Origin: Lachnospiraceae bacterium NK4A144
GTDB lineage: Bacteria; Bacillota; Clostridia; Lachnospirales; Lachnospiraceae
Assembly (NCBI GenBank): GCA_000424365.1
Contig: KE384175.1
Coordinates: 1 to 64,000, forward strand
DNA length: 64,000 bases
Reading direction: 5' to 3'
A program made the translations under genes and the position numbers. Shown here piece by piece: positions 57,980-64,000 of this stretch; position 1 is the stretch's first letter, and each line of letters begins with the position of its first letter. Under the pieces are notes generated by a model. That model made no database searches and was not told the DNA's origin. It saw only the letters and a program-made list of their open reading frames with translations.

Positions 57980-59287
57980 ATGGAAGTACTTACTAATGGG
58001 GAAGTATCAGCAAAGGACAGACTTGGTTTTGATCCTGCTGAGGTAAAGAAGCTTACTTTCAAAGAGATACTTAGGAAAGTCGGACCCGGTATCATACTTA
58101 CGGGAATAGTTATAGGACCGGGAAATATCACAACATCTGCCATGATGGGGGCAAACTATGGATACCAGATGATGTGGCTTTTGATCCCGATAATCATCAT
58201 GGGAATCACGTTTACGATGACTTCCTACAGGATCTCGATTATGACCGGCATGCCGATATTGCATGCTATCCGGCATTACTATGGAGGCGCGGCATCCGCT
58301 TTCTGCGGTATAGCACTGTTTCTGTCTTGTTTCTTCTTTACTTTGGGAAACATCACGGGTACAGGTGCCGGCATGAACCTGATATTTGGATTTGACTGGC
58401 GTATAGGTTCGCTGATAATGCTTGGAGTATTAGCATTTTGCTACCTTACAAAGGGTGTTTATTCCAAAGTCGAAAAGGGAATCACCATATGTATCATAGG
58501 TATGATAGTTGCATTTTTTGCAACCTTGATATCTACAGGCGGTCCTTCATGGGGACTGATGGCAAAGGGACTCGTAACACCGGCATTTCCGGAAGGCTCA
58601 TTTACGACTGCGCTTGCTTACATTAGTACGAACGCGGCTGTAACCGCCGGAATCTACGGTACTTACCTCGGTCTTGAGAAAAAGTGGAAGAAAGAAGACC
58701 TTTTCAATGGTGCAATGAGAGCTGATGCTATAACACATATCGTAACGGTAGTCCTTATCTCAGGTGCTATTGTTCTCGTGGGAGCGATCGTTCTGAATCC
58801 TACCGGTACAGCGATCAAAGCTCCGGCACAGCTTGGTGATCTGCTCCGTCCGTTCCTCGGAAGCGCAGCTCCGATCGTTATGGGTATTGCGATCATTGGT
58901 GCAGGTTTCTCATCACTTCTCGGAAATACTCAGCGTGGAGTTGTTCTTCTGAACGCAGGTCTTGACAGAGAGACAGGACTTGAGTCAAAGCCGGTAAAGA
59001 TCATCTGCATCATATGCCTTGCAGTTGCTACAGTAATCTGCTTTACATATGGCGGATCTCCGACACAGCTCATATTTATCGCAAATGTTGCAACATCCAT
59101 AGCAACACCTGTAGCAGGACTTTTCATGGTTCTGATCCTTTGGAAAGATGAGCTTTTCGCAGGAGTACAGACACCGAGAGTGTTACAGATCCTCATGACG
59201 ATTTGCTATGTATTTGCAGTATTCATGACAGTAAATGCACTTCGTACACAGATACCGAATCTCATCAATTCTTTTATTGGTGGATGA
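57980..59287 (+). CDS. Nramp-fold transporter lacking canonical metal motifs
   Basis: A 435-residue membrane protein with about eleven helices of the Nramp (LeuT-fold) superfamily. In classic Nramp metal transporters TM1 has DPGN and TM6 has a metal-binding MPH. Here TM1 reads IVIGPGNITTSA (~45) and the TM6 region reads YISTNAAVTAGIYGTYLG (~215), so the coordinating Asp, Met and His are absent. It lies 30 bp after the lyase gene under LacI control. A non-metal substrate, possibly an organic acid for the lyase, is inferred. Confidence 0.85.
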   Translation: MEVLTNGEVSAKDRLGFDPAEVKKLTFKEILRKVGPGIILTGIVIGPGNITTSAMMGANYGYQMMWLLIPIIIMGITFTMTSYRISIMTGMPILHAIRHYYGGAASAFCGIALFLSCFFFTLGNITGTGAGMNLIFGFDWRIGSLIMLGVLAFCYLTKGVYSKVEKGITICIIGMIVAFFATLISTGGPSWGLMAKGLVTPAFPEGSFTTALAYISTNAAVTAGIYGTYLGLEKKWKKEDLFNGAMRADAITHIVTVVLISGAIVLVGAIVLNPTGTAIKAPAQLGDLLRPFLGSAAPIVMGIAIIGAGFSSLLGNTQRGVVLLNAGLDRETGLESKPVKIICIICLAVATVICFTYGGSPTQLIFIANVATSIATPVAGLFMVLILWKDELFAGVQTPRVLQILMTICYVFAVFMTVNALRTQIPNLINSFIGG

Positions 59288-59312
59288 TATTTAATTAACA
59301 TAGCAATAAAAA

Positions 59313-59357
59313 ACTCTCAATGTAAGGCAATTAAATACCTTACATTGAGAGTTTTTT
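59313..59357 (+). terminator. Terminator of the lyase-transporter operon
   Basis: ACTCTCAATGTAAGG (59313-59327) pairs with CCTTACATTGAGAGT (59338-59352) followed by TTTTTT. The same stem is reused at 62903-62946. Confidence 0.85.
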
Positions 59358-59452
59358 ATTTCCAATGTACAAGCCTTCATTTTTCACCGATAAATACATC
59401 GGAGATTCTTGATTACAGTTATAAAAACAAACTTATGAAGGAGAGTTGGGGA

Positions 59453-60871
59453 ATGTATAAAAAGGGTGTTATGACATTTTTAATCTGCCTGATGAGCGCC
59501 GTGCTTTTTTCAGGGTGCGGCAGAAGTGATAATGATGATACTTCCGATAAGCTCAAAAACAATGTGGATACGGTATCTGAACAGGAAGAAACATCTGAAG
59601 ATGCAGCGACGGAAACAGGGGTAACATCAGTCGGATCAACTGAGGATGAAGTTGATACGGACGAAACCGAAACTCCAAAGGGTGTGCCAAATCTTCTGCT
59701 GTTCCGTGATAATGCTTTTGAATGGAGAGAGGATAATACTCCCGCGATCAGTCAGCACTACAGCTATCTTTTACTCGATGGAGAAAGTGCCGCTTCAAAC
59801 CCAAAACTCGCCGCATCCCTTGAAGACGCAAAGGCTGAGATGTTTTACAAACGGAAAGAAACATGGAATCAAGACCTGAAAAGTATCAAAGAAAGTGAGC
59901 TCATATCATTCAATGATAGCTGGATGGCATATCTGCGAAGAGCTGATGATGATTACTTAAGCTTTGTTTTCGAATACAGCTCGGAAGGACTATATGACGA
60001 TGGTGCATATACGGAATATTTTGCACATTCCTACTATGTTAACGATGGTAAAGAGATAGTTTTTTCCGATGTTGTTGTAAACGAAGATGCTTTTTTTGAT
60101 CTGATCACAGACAAGATGTACGAAAGTATAGATGATAAACTGAATCAGTATTACTCTTTTGGATTAGAAACAGATAAAGAGGCATTCAAGAAAGATCTAA
60201 AAGGTTATCTGAACTCCGGCGAGCTTGCCTGGACGTTGGATCCATTCGGAGTTACATGCTATCTTCAGGCATATACGGCTGCCCCTTTTGCAGAATCTGC
60301 AACAATACTGTTTTCAGAAGACAGTGACAAGACGATTTTTAACGACGAATTCAGAGAAAGCGCGAGAGATGAGTATGTTATACAGGTACCGGGATACGTC
60401 GGATCGTATATCGATATAAATGACAGCGGTGTACCGGCATATGTGAAAGCATCTGAACAATATGATTACAGCGCAGAAGATGATGAGTTTTATCTTTCAG
60501 GATTATATATAAGCAGCACGGGAGATTGGAAAAATATCCAGACCACAATGCCCGGCGGAACTGATTATTACAACATATTTCTGCTGCATAAGGACGGTAC
60601 AACGGTTCTTTTTGAAAATCATGACGAATACGATCAATCCTTCATTAACACATATATTCTGGCGAGACATGAGGTGACGGAAGCCGACAATATTAGAGGA
60701 TGCCTTGAGTGGGCCAGCGAAAATGATTATGACATAAACGGAGCAGGATATACACCTGTGTATGTTCCTACTGATCCTTCGAGTATAAGAGTTCTTACCG
60801 GCGATGGACAATTTGCAGGTGACTGGAGTCCCGCTGTACTTGATATTGATGCAAAAGGAAAGATTAAATAA
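59453..60871 (+). CDS. Large lipoprotein of unknown function
   Basis: A 472-residue secreted lipoprotein: signal peptide with lipobox VLFSGCGR (Cys ~21), then an acidic Thr/Glu/Asp linker of ~60 residues. The globular part (from ~85) has WREDNTPAISQHYSYLLLDGE and, mid-protein, YFAHSYYVNDGKEIVFSDVVVNEDAFFDLITDKMYESI. This resembles DUF3298/RsiV-like domains that follow a Ser/Tyr-rich beta module. No enzyme motif is seen. The start at 59453 was chosen after AAGGAGAG; upstream in-frame codons lie within the previous terminator. Confidence 0.75.
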   Translation: MYKKGVMTFLICLMSAVLFSGCGRSDNDDTSDKLKNNVDTVSEQEETSEDAATETGVTSVGSTEDEVDTDETETPKGVPNLLLFRDNAFEWREDNTPAISQHYSYLLLDGESAASNPKLAASLEDAKAEMFYKRKETWNQDLKSIKESELISFNDSWMAYLRRADDDYLSFVFEYSSEGLYDDGAYTEYFAHSYYVNDGKEIVFSDVVVNEDAFFDLITDKMYESIDDKLNQYYSFGLETDKEAFKKDLKGYLNSGELAWTLDPFGVTCYLQAYTAAPFAESATILFSEDSDKTIFNDEFRESARDEYVIQVPGYVGSYIDINDSGVPAYVKASEQYDYSAEDDEFYLSGLYISSTGDWKNIQTTMPGGTDYYNIFLLHKDGTTVLFENHDEYDQSFINTYILARHEVTEADNIRGCLEWASENDYDINGAGYTPVYVPTDPSSIRVLTGDGQFAGDWSPAVLDIDAKGKIK

Positions 60872-60924
60872 AGTGTTTAAGCCTTTCTTTTATGCTATCA
60901 TGTATATGTAATGGAGGTGATGAT

Positions 60925-61458
60925 ATGCCCTTATTAAATGAAGAAATGAAAACTATTGATTATATATATTCTCTTCCTGACGGAGAACGTGCTGAATTGA
61001 TCGATGGAATCATTTATGACATGGCTCCGCCACGAGTTGAACACCAAAGAATATCATCAAATTTGATAGCTGATATTATCAATTACATTCGCAAAAATCG
61101 TGGTGACTGCTCTGCTTTTCATTCTCCCTTCGCCGTATTTCTCAATAACGACGAGTACAACTACGTTGAGCCGGATATCGCAGTGATCTGCGATAAAAAT
61201 AAGCTTGATGACAAGGGCTGTCATGGTGCACCTGATTTCATAATTGAGATAGTAAGTCCATCAAGTGTAAAAATGGATTATATGATAAAGATGTTTAAAT
61301 ACCAGCGTGCAGGCGTCCGCGAATATTGGATCGTAGATCCCGATAAACAAATGGTTAGAACCTATAATTTTATCGAGAATGAAACTGCAGATTATCCATT
61401 CACAGCCAGTATCCCGGTCGGAATATATCCGGGGCTGGAACTAAAAATTACACAATAG
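60925..61458 (+). CDS. Uma2-family PD-(D/E)XK nuclease-like protein
   Basis: A 177-residue DUF820/Uma2 protein. Typical segments are AELIDGIIYDMAPPRVEHQRISSNL, YVEPDIAVICDKNKL (the metal-binding Asp), APDFIIEIVSPSS (Glu-x-Val) and YQRAGVREYWIVDPDKQMVRTYNF. The fold is that of a restriction-type endonuclease, but cellular function is unclear. The ATG follows GGAGGTGATG. A strong terminator closes the gene. Confidence 0.88.
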   Translation: MPLLNEEMKTIDYIYSLPDGERAELIDGIIYDMAPPRVEHQRISSNLIADIINYIRKNRGDCSAFHSPFAVFLNNDEYNYVEPDIAVICDKNKLDDKGCHGAPDFIIEIVSPSSVKMDYMIKMFKYQRAGVREYWIVDPDKQMVRTYNFIENETADYPFTASIPVGIYPGLELKITQ

Positions 61459-61464
61459 CAAAAA

Positions 61465-61498
61465 CGACTTCCGACAAAACGTCGGAAGTCGTTTTTGT
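61465..61498 (+). terminator. Terminator of the Uma2 gene
   Basis: AACGACTTCCGAC pairs perfectly with GTCGGAAGTCGTT around AAAAC, followed by TTTGT. Confidence 0.85.
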
Positions 61499-61803
61499 CT
61501 AGAGGTTTAGGTCGTGTGAAAGCCTAGGCATTGAGATGAGATTCTGATCAAGAATGGAAAATTAGTAACAACCTAAGAACTTAATAAAAGCTGATTATTT
61601 ACGAAAAATGAGCACTTTACATCAGAACCTATACGAGGTATCATGAGTAAGCATTTTTAATCATGTCTGGATTCTGGCGTTCGCCGAAAAATCCCATGTA
61701 AAATTTATAGTTATATTGAATCTAAAGCCCCATAGATATTTTATTTTTAATTCTTTGTCCAGACATATTAAATTGCAATACTTGTCATAAAGGAGAAAGA
61801 TAT
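61499..61803. other. Intergenic region before the Rpn-type gene
   Basis: About 300 bp of AT-rich DNA. No convincing frame or strong hairpin is seen apart from the AAAGGAG ribosome site near 61791 of the next gene. Confidence 0.4.
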
Positions 61804-62847
61804 TTGAAAGAAAAACAAAAAGACAATCCGTTATATTCGGATACTGCGTATGATGATGCATTTAGAACAATGGAGTCAAGATGTGATGATCTTGTGATAC
61901 CGTTTGTTAATCATATGTTTGGAGAAAACTATGATTCGAAGGCAGTTATCAAGCGCTTAAGAAATGAACACTACATTGAGCATGAGAATAAATCTTCCGA
62001 AAAGCGGATAACAGATTCTAGTTTCGAGATCATATCAAAAGGAAAAGCGAAAAGATATCACCTTGAATGCGAGAGCAAGAAGTATACCGGTGAAATATTA
62101 GTCAGAATCTTCGAATATGGAACTCAGATAGCAAAGGATGAGTCATTTGGTGATAAATATAGGATGATTTTTCAATTCCCAAATTCAGGATTACTGCTTT
62201 TAAGAAAAACTAAGGAAGCCCCCGACTTTGCTACTATAGGGATTATCTTACCGGATTCAAGAGAGGTAACATATCAGGTACCGCTGGTTAAGATGTCTGA
62301 TTATGATATAGAGGATATCTTTTCAAAAAAGTTATACATGCTTTTGCCATTCTATATATTCAATTTTGAGAGTGAATTGACCGAAATAAATAACAGCGAA
62401 GAAAAGCTTGAGAAGATGTTTTCTGTATATGATGAAATATATGGTAGGCTTGATAAAGAGCTGGAAAACGGCAACTTGTCCGAGATATCGTTCCATGCTA
62501 TCATAAGATTGATTCACAGAGTTGCATATAAGCTCACAATGAAATGCGAAAATGTTCAAAAAAAGGTGGGTGATATCATGGGTGGCAAGGTGTTGAATTT
62601 GCCGGAATTTGTGGCATATGATCAGGCGAGGACTGAAGGTAAGATGTCTGTATTGGTATCTCAGGTTTGTCGAAAACTTCAGAAGGGAAAAAATGTTTTG
62701 CAGATTGCAGAAGACCTTGATGAAGACGTAGACGAAATAGAGTTTATTTTTAATATTGCAGCTAAATATGCTCCGGATTATGATGCAGGCAGAGTTTTGA
62801 AAGCAGTGCTTGAAAAAAAGAAAAATAGTCCACTACAGAAGTTTTAA
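61804..62847 (+). CDS. Rpn-family recombination-promoting nuclease/transposase-like protein
   Basis: A 347-residue protein of the PD-(D/E)XK Rpn/YhgA-like group, whose E. coli members nick DNA and promote RecA-independent recombination. The catalytic region reads ITDSSFEIISKGKAKRYHLECESKKY (Asp ~62, Glu-x-Glu/Ser-Lys ~80). C-terminally there is GKVLNLPEF and an HTH-like end (NVLQIAEDLDEDVDEIEFIF). The TTG start at 61804 follows AAGGAG. It is often present in many copies per genome in Lachnospiraceae. Confidence 0.82.
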   Translation: MKEKQKDNPLYSDTAYDDAFRTMESRCDDLVIPFVNHMFGENYDSKAVIKRLRNEHYIEHENKSSEKRITDSSFEIISKGKAKRYHLECESKKYTGEILVRIFEYGTQIAKDESFGDKYRMIFQFPNSGLLLLRKTKEAPDFATIGIILPDSREVTYQVPLVKMSDYDIEDIFSKKLYMLLPFYIFNFESELTEINNSEEKLEKMFSVYDEIYGRLDKELENGNLSEISFHAIIRLIHRVAYKLTMKCENVQKKVGDIMGGKVLNLPEFVAYDQARTEGKMSVLVSQVCRKLQKGKNVLQIAEDLDEDVDEIEFIFNIAAKYAPDYDAGRVLKAVLEKKKNSPLQKF

Positions 62848-62902
62848 TTAGTTTGTTTGAAGAAAAATCATGATATGTAACTAAATAAAGTCGAAATTGG
62901 GA

Positions 62903-62946
62903 ACTCTCAATGTAAGGTATTAAACTGGCTTACATTGAGAGTTTTT
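62903..62946 (+). terminator. Terminator, same stem as at 59313
   Basis: ACTCTCAATGTAAG (62903-62916) pairs with CTTACATTGAGAGT (62929-62942), followed by TTTTT; only the loop differs from the copy 3.6 kb upstream. Confidence 0.8.
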
Positions 62947-63155
62947 GCATACGCATTTTAGAGAAATCCGGATCCTGAATATACTAGAAAATCCCCGTAA
63001 GATAGTACACGATTTTTCAAAGAAAATGGAAGAAAAAACATGGCAAAAGTTTGATACTGAATGTATAGAAGTTCCGATAAAAAGGGACTTGAAAGGGATA
63101 TACAATACTAATTAGTCAGATATAATCTGGCGTTTATAAAGGAGAAAAGTATCAA
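62947..63155 (+). other. Leader of the last gene
   Basis: A 56-codon frame (TTG 62945 to TAG 63115; NPRKIVHDFSKKMEEKTWQKF) has no ribosome site and may be a gene fragment. A TATAAT box at 63121-63126 without a clear -35 precedes the AAAGGAG ribosome site of the next gene. Confidence 0.35.
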
Positions 63156-64000
63156 ATGAAAAAACTTGCCATGGACGAAAAATTGGTCATGAGACCGATA
63201 GTAGGATGCCTTGTACACTCTCATTTTTGGGAGGGACCCTGCAGAGCCGGACACAAAGAAGACATGACCCATGAAGCAGAAGATAAGGCAGCGACCGCTT
63301 ACGTGGAGAAGATGAAGAAAGAACTGGAAAACATCAATCCCGAAGCAGAACTTCTTCCTGTTATCGATGCCAGATACGAAGAAAAATTCGTAGTATCAGA
63401 AGATGTCTATGCGGAAATAGAAAAAGACATGGACAAAATAGACTGCTTCCTTTGTATGGGCTGGCGTATACCGAAGCTTGAGAGATATAAAAAGCCGGTA
63501 GTGATCATGCAGAACGGAAACGAAGGAATCGACTTCGCTGCATACTGCAGGAATATCGGTGTCGAAGCCTATGTAGCAATGGATATGCAGGATCTGAATG
63601 AGATAGTACATTATCTCTGGGTCAGAAAAGCAGTAGCATCAACAAGAGTTCTTTGTCTCTCAGCCGCATCACAGCCCACTTTTGGAATACAGTCGGTGAT
63701 AAGAGATCCGGAAGTGATCCGTCAGAAATACGGACTCGAAGTGATCAAGCTTCCTTTCTATGAGATCGTAAAATACATGGATCAGATCACAGACGAAGAG
63801 GCTCGTCCGCTGGCAGATAAATATCTTGCAGGTTCCACTGATACTAAGGTAAATAAAGAATGGTTTATAAACGACATCAAATATTACCTTGCTGCAAGAA
63901 AAATGATGGACGTATACCAGTGTAATGCGTTCACTACCGCATGTCATGAATTATGTACATCCGAAATTCCACAGAACCGGAAGTTCACGCCGTGTATGTG
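63156..64000 (+). CDS. Sugar isomerase-like protein (fucose/arabinose isomerase type), partial
   Basis: At least 281 residues, open to the right edge. The start ATG 63156 follows AAAGGAG. The protein begins KLAMDEKLVMRPIVGCLVHSHFWEGPCRAGH and continues with DCFLCMGWRIPKLERYKKPVVIMQNGNEGIDFAAY, RVLCLSAASQPTFGIQSVIRDPEVI and NAFTTACHELCTSEIPQNRKFTPCM. The Rossmann-like pattern and the late CHELC-type segment recall the L-fucose/L-arabinose isomerase fold, but the match is loose. Codon use resembles the lyase operon, hinting at a shared sugar pathway. Confidence 0.4.
   Translation, partial: MKKLAMDEKLVMRPIVGCLVHSHFWEGPCRAGHKEDMTHEAEDKAATAYVEKMKKELENINPEAELLPVIDARYEEKFVVSEDVYAEIEKDMDKIDCFLCMGWRIPKLERYKKPVVIMQNGNEGIDFAAYCRNIGVEAYVAMDMQDLNEIVHYLWVRKAVASTRVLCLSAASQPTFGIQSVIRDPEVIRQKYGLEVIKLPFYEIVKYMDQITDEEARPLADKYLAGSTDTKVNKEWFINDIKYYLAARKMMDVYQCNAFTTACHELCTSEIPQNRKFTPCM

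Noticed and set aside
1-64000. CRISPR array
   Set aside because: No series of regularly spaced 25-40-bp direct repeats was seen; the only short-period repeats are the 11-bp Pho boxes and hairpins.

Overview
The window looks like a chromosomal segment of an anaerobic, motile Gram-positive of the Lachnospiraceae (Butyrivibrio/Roseburia-like). This rests on moderately AT-rich DNA, strong AGGAGG-type ribosome sites, a Trp T-box controlling a TrpXYZ-type transporter, a clostridial pst-phoU-phoPR locus, a CheC/FliY-type phosphatase, many two-component systems and several Gram-positive mobile modules. The genus is inference; no rRNA is present.

Layout. 1-280: 3' end of a group II intron. 395-5480: housekeeping and regulatory genes (sugar-phosphate transferase, Mrp ATPase, CheC-like phosphatase, ferredoxin-like protein divergent from a Crp/Fnr regulator). 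5600-9370: a candidate structured RNA, a tRNA-Pro with an unusual AGG anticodon, then a T-box leader and trpXYZ. 9448-11238: rlmD. 11280-20367: a complete phosphate regulon (small membrane protein, pstSCAB, phoU, HD protein, nptA, phoP, phoR). It has three promoters carrying 11-bp-phased TTTTAC repeats at a fixed distance from the -10 box.

20370-38450 is an accessory island. Its first part (XRE regulator, mobC, oriT-like hairpins, small HTH proteins, ORF6N/PLD protein, large serine recombinase) looks like an integrative mobilizable element that has lost its relaxase. Next comes about 9 kb of defence and toxin cargo, bounded by repeated recombinase-tail segments: AIPR + XRE under a palindromic operator, a zinc-ribbon membrane protein, a DUF4236 protein, an ImmA/IrrE-HTH protein, an LHH nuclease with SMI1-like immunity, and Phd-Doc. 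An internally deleted IS66 element and a second IS66 end flank an Abi_2 (HEPN) gene. An ORF6N remnant ends the island. The most striking signal is an inverted repeat inside ORF6N coding sequence that is kept, with compensatory changes, in the remnant 15.5 kb away.

38460-64000 returns to chromosomal content: a TetR with tandem operators, DUF3795, a CPBP protease, a hydrolase running into a truncated yjdF, two large hybrid kinases with a shared C-terminal extension (one FIST, one Cache-like), an HD-GYP response regulator, a LytTR regulator, a MATE exporter, a GHKL kinase with a sugar-binding lipoprotein, and a LacI-controlled unit. That unit contains a dihydrodipicolinate-synthase-family lyase and an Nramp-fold transporter lacking the usual metal-binding motifs. 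The window ends with a lipoprotein, a Uma2 nuclease, an Rpn-type nuclease and the start of a fucose-isomerase-like enzyme cut by the window edge.

The genes form several self-contained circuits: Trp uptake, phosphate starvation, a mobile defence island, c-di-GMP/phosphorelay signalling, and carbohydrate or sugar-acid use.
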